Below are positions 48,922 through 56,357 of a DNA stretch of 64,000 nt, piece after piece. The DNA lies in NCBI RefSeq assembly GCF_030814215.1, contig NZ_JAUSUT010000001.1:3658001-3722000 (forward strand). The letters are read 5' to 3'. How positions within the stretch are numbered: the first letter of the stretch is position 1; every line of letters starts with the position of its first letter. The notes under the pieces were generated by a model, which had not been told where the DNA came from, did no database searches, and worked only from the letters and a program-made list of their open reading frames with translations. This DNA comes from Amycolatopsis thermophila. GTDB taxonomy: Bacteria > Actinomycetota > Actinomycetes > Mycobacteriales > Pseudonocardiaceae. The position numbers were made by a program, and so were the translations under genes.

Positions 48922-49602
48922 GTGCGGCTCGACCATGAATTCACCGTTCCGGCCCCGCCTGCCGAAGTGTGGAAGGCGGTCACCGACCCGGAGCGCGTTG
49001 CCCCCTGCATGCCGGGCGCGACCCTGACCAAGGTCGAGGGCGAGACGTTCACCGGCACGGTCAAGGTGAAACTGGGGCCGATCTCCCTGCTGTACAAGGG
49101 CTCCGGCGAGTTCCTGGAGACCGACGAGCAGGCCCGCAAGATCGTGATCAAGGCGTCCGGCAAGGACTCCCGAGGCGCCGGTACCGCGGCGGCCACCGTC
49201 ACGGTGACCCTGTCCGAGGAGAACGGCGGCACGAAGGGCACGGTGGCCACGGACCTCAACGTCACCGGCCGCCCGGCGCAGTTCGGCCGCGGCATGATTT
49301 CCGAGGTCGGCGGCAAGATCCTGGACCAGTTCGCCACCAACCTCGCCGACCGCCTGGGCTCCGCGGAGACCCCGTCGGCCCCCGCGACCGAGGACAAGCC
49401 GGCCGAGTCCGGGGTGACCACCGAGCCGGCCCCGGAGAAGCCCAAGCTCGAAACGGTGAAGCCCCAGGCCCAGGAAGCCGAGGCGATCGACCTCTTCGAG
49501 TACGCCGGGAGCTCCATCACCAAGCGGCTGGCGCCGGTGCTGGCCGGACTCGCCGCGGTGCTCGGCGTGGTCGCGATCGTGCGCTTGCTTCGCCGCCGCT
49601 AG
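48922..49602 (+). CDS. coxG: SRPBCC family protein, CoxG-like
   Basis: The 226-residue CoxG homologue has a START/SRPBCC lipid-binding-type domain (residues 1-145: RLDHEFTVPAPPAEVWKAV, MPGATLTKVEGETFTG, KLGPISLLYKG). A Pro/Glu/Ala-rich linker follows, then a C-terminal transmembrane helix (LAGLAAVLGVVAIVRLL). CoxG is thought to anchor CODH-type enzymes to the membrane. The GTG start at 48922 is preceded by GAGAAGGGAGG. It is separated from coxM by a repeat-rich gap. Confidence 0.9.
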   Translation: MRLDHEFTVPAPPAEVWKAVTDPERVAPCMPGATLTKVEGETFTGTVKVKLGPISLLYKGSGEFLETDEQARKIVIKASGKDSRGAGTAAATVTVTLSEENGGTKGTVATDLNVTGRPAQFGRGMISEVGGKILDQFATNLADRLGSAETPSAPATEDKPAESGVTTEPAPEKPKLETVKPQAQEAEAIDLFEYAGSSITKRLAPVLAGLAAVLGVVAIVRLLRRR

Positions 49603-49898
49603 TCGCGCGGGAGGCCTCGTCGGCGCGCCAGACTGCGCGGGTTCGCCGCGGTCGCGGCGCGGTGGCGCTCGTCGGTCTGGTCCGCCGTGGTCGCGCCTGG
49701 GGTGGGCGCCGGTCGTGGTGAGTGGCTCCGCGGTGTGCGGGGTTCGTTGCCGTGCTCGGCGAGCGCCCCGGCCCCGCTTGGTCCGACAGTGCCTCGCGAA
49801 CGAGCCGTCGCCACATGCCCCGCGCCACGGTGGCGAAGCGGCGGTGCCCTGCGCCACGGGTGGGGAAGCGGCGCGCCCCCTGATCGGTTGTACTGGGC
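49603..49898. other. 296-nt intergenic region, no gene seen
   Basis: The stretch has only shadow frames. It contains a short imperfect direct repeat, CGCGCCACGGTGGCGAAGCG near 49821 and a related copy near 49850. A promoter for the flavin monooxygenase is expected here. Confidence 0.45.
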
Positions 49899-50981
49899 GT
49901 GCACAGCGAGACGGATGTGGTGGTCATCGGGGCGGGGCAGGCCGGGCTGTCGGCCGCCTACTTCCTCCGGCGGGCCGGCCTGCGGAACGGCTCGGGGTTC
50001 GTCGTGCTCGATCACAATCCCGCGCCGGGCGGGGCGTGGCAGCACCGCTGGCCCTCGCTGCGCCTGGACAAGGTCCACGGGTTCCACGACCTGCCCGGCC
50101 TGGCCTTCGACGAGCACGACGAGCACCGGAAGGCGTCCGACGTCGTCGCCGAGTACTTCGCCCGCTACGAACGCCTCTTCGACCTGCCGGTCCGGCGCCC
50201 CGTGGAGGTGCTCGCCGTGCGGGACGGGGGTGCGCGCCTCCTCGTCGAGAGCGCCGACGACACCTGGGCCGCCCGCGCGGTCATCAACGCGACGGGCACC
50301 TGGGGCCGCCCCTTCTGGCCGCACTACCCGGGCCAGGAAACCTTCACCGGCCGCCAGCTGCACACCGCCGACTTCCGCGACGCCGAGGAGTTCCGCGGCA
50401 AGCACGTCCTCGTCGTCGGCGGCGGCACCTCCGCCGTGCAGCTCCTCATCGAGATCGCCGACTTCGCGAGCGGCACCACGTGGGTCACCCGCCGGCCGCC
50501 GGTCTTCCGCGACGTCGAATTCGGTCCCGAGCTGGGCCGCGAGGCCGTCGCGAAGGTCGAGCGCCGGGTGCGGGCCGGCCTGCCGCCGATGAGCGTCGTG
50601 AGCGTGACCTGCCTGATTCGGACGCCGCAGGTCCGCGCGGCCGAGGCCCGCGGAATCCTCGACCGTAAGCCGATGTTCGACCACATCACCCCGACCGGCA
50701 TCGTCTGGCCCGACGGTAGTGAGCAGCGCGTCGACGTGATCCTGTGGGCCACCGGTTTCCGCGCCGCCCTGGACCACCTGGCGCCGCTCCACCTGCGTGA
50801 ACCCGGCGGCGGCATCCGCATGGACGGTACCCGCGTGGTCAAGGAGCCCCGCCTGCACCTGGTCGGCTACGGCCCCTCGGCGAGCACGATCGGCGCCAAC
50901 CGCGCGGGACGCACCGCCGTACGCGAGGTCCGGCAGCTCCTGGCCGCGACGCAGGCGGACCAGGTAGCGGCCGCGAGCTGA
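49899..50981 (+). CDS. Flavin-containing monooxygenase-like FAD/NAD(P)-binding protein
   Basis: The 360-residue FMO/Baeyer-Villiger-like flavoprotein has N-terminal FAD loop VVIGAGQAGLSAAYFLRRAG, the NADPH Rossmann loop VVGGGTSAVQLL near residue 172, and the C-terminal ATGFRAALDHL motif. The FMO fingerprint between them is degenerate. Similar proteins include CzcO-type putative flavoproteins. The GTG start at 49899 is accepted on family length. Substrate unknown; it may be an independent gene. Confidence 0.87.
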   Translation: MHSETDVVVIGAGQAGLSAAYFLRRAGLRNGSGFVVLDHNPAPGGAWQHRWPSLRLDKVHGFHDLPGLAFDEHDEHRKASDVVAEYFARYERLFDLPVRRPVEVLAVRDGGARLLVESADDTWAARAVINATGTWGRPFWPHYPGQETFTGRQLHTADFRDAEEFRGKHVLVVGGGTSAVQLLIEIADFASGTTWVTRRPPVFRDVEFGPELGREAVAKVERRVRAGLPPMSVVSVTCLIRTPQVRAAEARGILDRKPMFDHITPTGIVWPDGSEQRVDVILWATGFRAALDHLAPLHLREPGGGIRMDGTRVVKEPRLHLVGYGPSASTIGANRAGRTAVREVRQLLAATQADQVAAAS

Positions 50982-51058
50982 GGCGCCGCCGGCTCGGCGG
51001 GTGGTCACGCGCTCCAACGCGCCGCGCGAGGCGTCCCAGCCTCCCGCGCGTGGGCTGG

Positions 51059-51745
51059 GTGGCCGGAGCGGATGCGTCGAGCTGGCGCCTGGGGTACTGC
51101 AAGGGCGGGCGGCGTGGCCGGGTCTGGGGTGCCGCCCGCGCATCCGCTGGGTGGGCTGGGTGGCCGGAGCGGATGCGTCGAGCTGGCGCCTGGGGTACTG
51201 CATGGGCAGGCGGCGTGGCCCGGTCTGGGGTGCCTCGCGTGCGCTGGGTGGCTGCGGTGACCGGAGCGGATGCGTCGAGCTGAGGCGTCGGGTATCGCAC
51301 GGGCAGGCGGCGTGGCCGGGTCTGGGTGCCTCCTGCGCGTGCGCCGGGTGGCGGCGGTGACCGGAGCGGATGTGTTGAGCTGGCGCCTGGGTGCCGCACG
51401 GGCAGGCGGCGTGGCCGGGTCTGGATGCCTCCTGCGCGTGCGCCGGGTGGCGGCGGTGACCGGAGCGGATGTGTTGAGCTGGCGCCTCGGGTGCCGCACG
51501 GGCAGGCGGTGTGGCCCGGTCTGGGGTGCCTCCCGCGTGCGCCGGGTGGCCGGGGTGGCCGGAGCGGATGTGTCGAGCTGGCGCCTGGGTGCCGCACGGG
51601 CAAGCGGTGTGGCCTGGTCTGGGTGCCTCCCGCATCGGCTGGGTGGCCGGGGTGGCCGGAGCGGTTGCGTCGAGCTGGCGCCTCGGGTGCCGCACGGGCA
51701 GGCGCCGTGGCCCGGCCTGGGGTGCCGCCCGCGCATCCGCTGGGC
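51059..51745. repeat. Seven tandem copies of a 97-101 bp unit
   Basis: Units begin with CCGGAGCGGATG or a near variant at 51063, 51164, 51261, 51361, 51460, 51559 and 51656. Each contains GAGCTGGCGCCT, GGGCAGGCGG and GTGGCCGGGTCTGG-like segments. Copies differ by point changes and 1-4 nt indels, so no reading frame is kept through the array. The array fills nearly all of the 780-nt gap between two convergent genes. I see no gene in it. Confidence 0.9.
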
Positions 51746-51761
51746 GCAGGCCCGCCCCGGT

Positions 51762-52574
51762 CTAATTCGGCAGTGCGAACACCTTCCGGGCGTTGCCGCC
51801 CAGGTACAGCTCGCTCGCGGTCGCCCCCAGCTCCAGGTCCGGGAGCCGCTTCAGGGCCCCGGCCGGGGTCAGCATCGGGTAGTTGCTGCCGAACAGCACG
51901 CGCCCCCGCCCCCGTCCCCGCATGAACTCCACCAGCTCGCCGGGCAGCCGGTGCACCGCGTAGGCCGACGTGTCCACGTAGAAGTTCGGGTACTTCGTCG
52001 CCAGGGAGAGGACCTCCGCCATCCACGGGTAGCCCACGTGCCCACCCACCACGACCAGCTCCGGGAAGTCCAGCAGCACCTCGTCGAGGTACGGGATCGG
52101 CCGCCCGGGCTCCGACGGGCACAACGGCCCGGTGTGCCCGATCTGCGTGCAGAACGGCACGTCCTCCTCGACGCACGCCACGTACACCGGGTAGTAGCGC
52201 CGGTCGTTCGGCGGCAGGTTCCACAGCCACGGCACCACCCGCACCCCGACGAACCCGTTCCGCACGCACCGCCGGATCTCCCGCACCGCCCGCACCGGGT
52301 CGGTCAGGTCCACCGAAGCCAGCCCGGCGAACCGGTCCGGGTGCGCCGACACGATCTCCGCCACTTCGTCGTTCGAGATCAGCGCCCCACCGGGCCCGTG
52401 CCACGCCGACAGCAACCCGACCCGCACCCCGGCCTCGTCCATCGCGTCCAGAGTCGCCTGCAGCCGGGGAGCGCGGCGCGACATGTCCGTCCACCGCAGC
52501 AGCGTCTCCAGCCACGGCTGGTCCATGAAACGCTGGTTCGGCTGCTGCATCCACACGTCGATCACGTCAGCCAT
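51762..52574 (-). CDS. Amidohydrolase family 2 protein (TIM-barrel metal-dependent hydrolase)
   Basis: The 270-residue protein of the amidohydrolase-2 superfamily, which includes ACMSD and resorcylate decarboxylases. Recognisable are FAGLASVDL, GFVGVRVVPWLWNLPPND, VVVGGHVGYPW and a C-terminal LFGSNYPMLTP. The N-terminal HxH metal site is replaced by DVWMQQP, so the metal site is unusual or absent. Start is the ATG at 52574 with a GGAGGGAG ribosome site; it overlaps the TetR gene stop by 8 nt. Its reaction is unknown. Confidence 0.85.
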   Translation of the reverse strand: MADVIDVWMQQPNQRFMDQPWLETLLRWTDMSRRAPRLQATLDAMDEAGVRVGLLSAWHGPGGALISNDEVAEIVSAHPDRFAGLASVDLTDPVRAVREIRRCVRNGFVGVRVVPWLWNLPPNDRRYYPVYVACVEEDVPFCTQIGHTGPLCPSEPGRPIPYLDEVLLDFPELVVVGGHVGYPWMAEVLSLATKYPNFYVDTSAYAVHRLPGELVEFMRGRGRGRVLFGSNYPMLTPAGALKRLPDLELGATASELYLGGNARKVFALPN

Positions 52575-53166
52575 CGGTTCTCCCTCCACTGGTCAACAAG
52601 GTGTGCGCGGCGCGGGCCACCAGATCCGCGACGGATACCGGCGGGGGACGGCCCTGCGCCAGGTAGCGCCGGACAGCGGCGTAGGGCAGGTCGATCAGCA
52701 CCAGCAGCAGCTCGTCGGTGCCCAGCCCGGTCGTCGCGCGCAGCGGCCGCAACGCCGTCCGCAGGATCCGGCCGAGCTCCTCGTCGGTCCGGTCGCACGC
52801 GGCCCGGTCGTCCGGCGACCAGGCGTCCTCGCCGAGCACCCGCTTGCCCGCGTACAGCACCTGCGCCTGCCCGGGGTTCTCGCGGCACCAGCGCACCACC
52901 GACGCCGTCGCCGCGACCACGTCCGCCGCCGACGGCTCCTCGCCCAGCACGGCGCGGTAGTCGTGCTGGAACCGCCGGACCGTGCGCAACCACAACGCGG
53001 CCAGCAGCGCGGGCCGCCCGGCGAACCGGTGGTACACCGATCCGCTCGGCGCTCCCGCCTCCCGCGCGACGGCCGACATGGTCACCGCCTCCGTCCCGCC
53101 CGTGGCGAAGAGGCGGACGGCCGCGTCCAGCAGGTCGTCCGCCGAAAACCGCGGTGGCCTCCCCAT
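52567..53166 (-). CDS. TetR family transcriptional regulator
   Basis: The 199-residue regulator has helix-turn-helix residues of about 9-55 (LLDAAVRLFATGGTEAVTMS, GAPSGSVYHRFAGRPALLAAL). It is the first gene of an operon with the amidohydrolase, joined by an 8-nt overlap. It diverges from the glutamine-synthetase-like operon, with an imperfect palindrome (53171-53188) between. It probably controls both directions. Confidence 0.88.
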   Translation of the reverse strand: MGRPPRFSADDLLDAAVRLFATGGTEAVTMSAVAREAGAPSGSVYHRFAGRPALLAALWLRTVRRFQHDYRAVLGEEPSAADVVAATASVVRWCRENPGQAQVLYAGKRVLGEDAWSPDDRAACDRTDEELGRILRTALRPLRATTGLGTDELLLVLIDLPYAAVRRYLAQGRPPPVSVADLVARAAHTLLTSGGRTDG

Positions 53167-53170
53167 GATA

Positions 53171-53188
53171 TTGGAGACTACTGTCCAA
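53171..53188. promoter_or_regulatory. Imperfect palindrome, probable TetR operator
   Basis: TTGGA-N8-TCCAA, matching its complement at 14 of 18 positions. It lies 4 nt upstream of the tetR start in the divergent promoter shared with the glutamine-synthetase-like gene. Confidence 0.55.
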
Positions 53189-53242
53189 AACCGGGGTGTC
53201 AACCGCTTGACAGCGTTCCGCCCGCCCTCAAAGGTTTGTCCC

Positions 53243-54586
53243 ATGAACAAGGGCATGCTCACGCTCGACCAGCTCCGGGAACTGGTCGAGGAGGGCGCCG
53301 TCGACACCGTTCTGGTCGCGATGACCGACATGCAGGGCCGCCTCCAGGGGAAGCGCTGCGCGGCCCCGTACTTCCTCGACGAGGTCGTCTCGCACGCCAC
53401 CGAGGCCTGCGACTACCTCCTCGCCGTCGACGTGGACATGAACACCGTCGACGGCTACGCGATCTCCTCGTGGGAAAGCGGTTACGGCGACTTCGTCCTG
53501 CGGCCGGACCTGTCCACGCTGCGCCGCGTGCCCTGGCACGAGGGCACCGCCCTGGTGCTCGCCGACGTGGAGCACGTCGGAGGTGGTGAGGTGAGCGTCT
53601 CGCCGCGCCAGGTCCTGCGCCGCCAGCTCCACCGGCTCGCGCAGCGGAACCTCGCCGCCTACGTCGGCACCGAGCTGGAGTTCATCGTCTTCGACGACAC
53701 CTACGAGCAGGCCCGGCAACGCGGCTACCGCGACCTCGAACCCGCCAATCAGTACAATGTGGACTATTCGTTGCTCGGCACGGCGCGGCTGGAACCGTTG
53801 CTGCGCCGCATCCGCAACGGCATGACCGGCGCCGGCATGTACGTCGAGTCCGCGAAGGGCGAGTGCAACCCCGGCCAGCACGAGATCGCGTTCCGCTTCG
53901 ACGAGGCCCTGCGCACCTGCGACAACCACAGCATCTACAAGACCGGCGCCAAGGAGATCGCCGCCCAGAGCGGCCGCAGCCTCACCTTCATGGCGAAGTA
54001 CAACGAGCGCGAGGGCAACTCCTGTCACATCCACCTCAGCCTGCGCGGCACGGACGGTGCTCCGGTGTTCGGCGAAGATCCCGCGCTGATGCGGCACTTC
54101 ATCGCCGGGCAGCTGGCCTGCCTGCGCGAGCTCACCTGCTTCCTCGCCCCGAACATCAACTCCTACAAGCGTTTCGTGCCCGGCAGCTTCGCGCCGACCG
54201 CCGTCGCGTGGGGCACCGACAACCGCACCTGCGCGCTGCGTGTCGTCGGGCACGGGCCGTCACTGCGGGTGGAGAACCGGGTGCCGGGTGGGGACGTCAA
54301 CCCGTACCTCGCCGTCGCCGCGCTCGTCGCCGCCGGACTGCACGGCATCGACAACGAGCTGCCGCTGGAGGACGAGTTCACCGGCAACGCCTACCGCTCG
54401 GACAAGCCGACCGTGCCGGCCACACTCCGGGAGGCGGCGGAGCTGCTGGCCGACAGCAAGGTCGCCCGCGAGGCGTTCGGCGAGGACGTCGTCGAGCACT
54501 ACCTCAACGCGGCGCGGGTCGAGCTCGCCGCCTTCGATGCCGCCGTCACCGACTGGGAGCGCCGGCGTGGGTTCGAACGACTCTAG
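53243..54586 (+). CDS. Glutamine synthetase-like gamma-glutamyl amine ligase (GlnA3/PuuA type)
   Basis: The 447-residue type I glutamine synthetase fold has beta-grasp N-terminal VAMTDMQGRLQGKR, ATP/metal motifs GTELEFIVFDDTY and KGECNPGQHEIAFR, MAKYNEREGNSCHIHLSL and NRVPGGDVNPYLAVAA. The ammonium-site and adenylylation loop differ from GlnA1, and the divergent family members ligate glutamate to polyamines, ethanolamine or other amines. Coupling to a gamma-glutamyl hydrolase gene supports an amine-catabolic role. Start is the ATG at 53243. Confidence 0.9.
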   Translation: MNKGMLTLDQLRELVEEGAVDTVLVAMTDMQGRLQGKRCAAPYFLDEVVSHATEACDYLLAVDVDMNTVDGYAISSWESGYGDFVLRPDLSTLRRVPWHEGTALVLADVEHVGGGEVSVSPRQVLRRQLHRLAQRNLAAYVGTELEFIVFDDTYEQARQRGYRDLEPANQYNVDYSLLGTARLEPLLRRIRNGMTGAGMYVESAKGECNPGQHEIAFRFDEALRTCDNHSIYKTGAKEIAAQSGRSLTFMAKYNEREGNSCHIHLSLRGTDGAPVFGEDPALMRHFIAGQLACLRELTCFLAPNINSYKRFVPGSFAPTAVAWGTDNRTCALRVVGHGPSLRVENRVPGGDVNPYLAVAALVAAGLHGIDNELPLEDEFTGNAYRSDKPTVPATLREAAELLADSKVAREAFGEDVVEHYLNAARVELAAFDAAVTDWERRRGFERL

Positions 54587-55313
54587 GCCCGCCACCACGC
54601 GCAACGGAGGCGACGGGCGCCGCTGTTCTCGACCGGTCATCGGCATCACCTCCTACCTGGAGAAGGCGAGCTGGGGCGTCTGGCACACCGACGCCGCCCT
54701 GCTGCCGCGATCCTATGTGGACTCCGTGCGCAACGCGGGCGGCGTCCCCGTTCTCCTGCCGCCGGCCGGCGAGGACGCCGACGTCCTGTCCGCGGTGGAC
54801 GCCCTGGTCCTCGCCGGGGGAGCGGACGTCGAGCCGGAGCGCTACGGACAACCGGCCCAGGGCAAGACCGTGACCCGCCCGGAGCGGGACGCGTTCGAGT
54901 TCGCCCTGGCGCGGGCCGCCCTCGACCGCGGTCTGCCGGTCCTCGGCGTGTGCCGCGGCATGCAGGTCCTCACCGTGGCCCTCGGCGGCAGCCTGATCCA
55001 GCACCTGCCGGACCGCGTCGGCCACACCGGGCACCAGCCCGCGCCCGGCGTCTACGGGCCGAGCCGCGTCGCGCTCGCCGGGGGCAGCCGCCTGGCGGGG
55101 ATCCTCGGCACCGAAACCAAGGGCCAGTGCTACCACCACCAGGCCGTCGACCGGCTCGGCGACGGCCTGGCAGCGGTCGGCTGGGCCGCCGACGGCACGA
55201 TCGAGGCCGTCGAGCTGCCCGGCGACGACTTCGTGGTCGGCGTGCAGTGGCATCCGGAGCAGGACACGCAGGAGGTCCGGTTGTTCGCGGCGCTGGTGGC
55301 GGCATGCCGCTGA
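54567..55313 (+). CDS. Gamma-glutamyl-gamma-aminobutyrate hydrolase family protein (PuuD-like)
   Basis: Class I glutamine-amidotransferase-like peptidase C26, 248 residues, cleaving gamma-glutamyl amide intermediates. The nucleophile Cys lies in LGVCRGMQVL, with His/Glu in VQWHPEQD. Substrate-site segments are GGADVEPERYG and CYHHQAVDRLG. The GTG at 54567 overlaps the synthetase gene by 20 nt. It acts with the GS-like ligase and a dehydrogenase in putrescine-type pathways; here the third enzyme is an SDR. Confidence 0.9.
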   Translation: MGSNDSRPATTRNGGDGRRCSRPVIGITSYLEKASWGVWHTDAALLPRSYVDSVRNAGGVPVLLPPAGEDADVLSAVDALVLAGGADVEPERYGQPAQGKTVTRPERDAFEFALARAALDRGLPVLGVCRGMQVLTVALGGSLIQHLPDRVGHTGHQPAPGVYGPSRVALAGGSRLAGILGTETKGQCYHHQAVDRLGDGLAAVGWAADGTIEAVELPGDDFVVGVQWHPEQDTQEVRLFAALVAACR

Positions 55314-55345
55314 CCGGCCCGCCCGAGGAGCACGGAGGTACAGGG

Positions 55346-56110
55346 ATGCGGCGGTTCGACGGCCGGGTCGTGGTCATCACCGGCGGCGGCAGCGGGATCG
55401 GCCTGGCGACCGCGCGCCGCCTGGCGACCGAGGGCGCCACGGTGGTGGTCGCCGACGTCGACGCCGAGGCGGGCAAGGCCGCGGCGGACGAGGTCGGTGG
55501 CGAGTTCATCGCCACGGATGTGACCAGCGAGGAGCAGGTCGAGGCCCTGTTCGCGACCACCGTCGACCGCTTCGGCTCGCTCGACGTCGCGTTCAACAAC
55601 GCCGGGATCTCGCCCCCGGAGGACGACTCGATCCTGACCACCGGCATCGACGCGTGGCAGCGGGTCCAGCAGGTCAACCTGACCTCGGTGTACCTGTGCT
55701 GCAAGTACGCCATCCCGCACATGCGGCGGCAGGGCCGGGGCTCGATCGTCAACACCGCGTCGTTCGTCGCCGTGATGGGTGCGGCGACCTCGCAGATCTC
55801 CTACACGGCGTCCAAGGGCGGGGTCCTGGCGATGACCCGTGAGCTGGGCGTGCAGTTCGCCCGCGAGGGGATCCGGGTGAACGCCCTGTGCCCCGGACCG
55901 GTGAACACCCCGCTGTTGCGCGAGCTGTTCGCCGAGGACCCGGAGCGCGCCGCCCGCCGTCTGGTGCACGTGCCCCTGGGCCGGTTCGCCGAACCGGAGG
56001 AGATCGCCGCCGCCGTGGCGTTCCTGGCCAGCGACGATGCGTCGTTCATCACGGCGTCGCAGTTCCTGGTGGACGGCGGTATCTCGGGCGCGTACGTTAC
56101 CCCGCTGTAG
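55346..56110 (+). CDS. SDR family NAD(P)-dependent oxidoreductase
   Basis: The 254-residue classical short-chain dehydrogenase has cofactor loop TGGGSGIGLA, NNAGIS, catalytic Ser region VNTASFVAVMGAA, YTASKGG (Tyr and Lys) and PGPVNTPLL. I chose the ATG at 55346, seven bases after GGAGGT; an ATG at 55304 overlapping the PuuD stop is possible. As third gene of the gamma-glutamyl operon it may oxidise an alcohol or semialdehyde intermediate. In the classical Puu route that role belongs to an aldehyde dehydrogenase. Confidence 0.88.
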   Translation: MRRFDGRVVVITGGGSGIGLATARRLATEGATVVVADVDAEAGKAAADEVGGEFIATDVTSEEQVEALFATTVDRFGSLDVAFNNAGISPPEDDSILTTGIDAWQRVQQVNLTSVYLCCKYAIPHMRRQGRGSIVNTASFVAVMGAATSQISYTASKGGVLAMTRELGVQFAREGIRVNALCPGPVNTPLLRELFAEDPERAARRLVHVPLGRFAEPEEIAAAVAFLASDDASFITASQFLVDGGISGAYVTPL

Positions 56111-56149
56111 ACTGAAGCCGGACAACTGAACACCAGGCCGTCACGAGCC

Positions 56150-56327
56150 GGAGCGGGAGAGTCCCCAGGTCACTGGGGCACCGAAGGAGCAACTTCCCCG
56201 TCAATCTCTCAGGTACCAGTTACCGCTCCGCGCCAGGCCACTCTGGAAAGCAGGCGCGCATCGCGCCTCACCCAAGGTGAAAGCCGCGAGCGCGGTGAAA
56301 CTCTCAGGTGCCGATGACAGAGGGGGA
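56150..56327 (+). ncRNA. Tandem glycine riboswitch upstream of gcvP
   Basis: Two glycine aptamers in series. Aptamer 1 (about 56151-56227) has GCGGGAGAGTCCCC, CACCGAAGGAGCAA and CTCTCAGGTACC. Aptamer 2 (about 56237-56322) has CTCTGGAAAGCAGG, CACCCAAGGTGAAAGCCGCG and CTCTCAGGTGCCGATGACAG. The short linker between them matches the cooperative double-aptamer class. It ends about 35 nt before the gcvP start, so translation or termination control is possible. It switches the glycine cleavage genes on when glycine is high. Confidence 0.93.
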
Positions 56328-56357
56328 GTTCCCGCACCCGTAGATGAGGAGCTCCCG

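Noticed and set aside
49599..51695. 698-codon minus-strand ORF spanning the tandem array
   Set aside because: It covers the array and the antisense of the monooxygenase. The repeat indels shift frames between units, and the product is Pro/Arg/Ala-rich with no family.
51059..51745. CRISPR array
   Set aside because: Repeats are contiguous, about 98 bp long and divergent, without unique spacers. No cas genes are present. The same applies to the 22-bp repeat at 18131.
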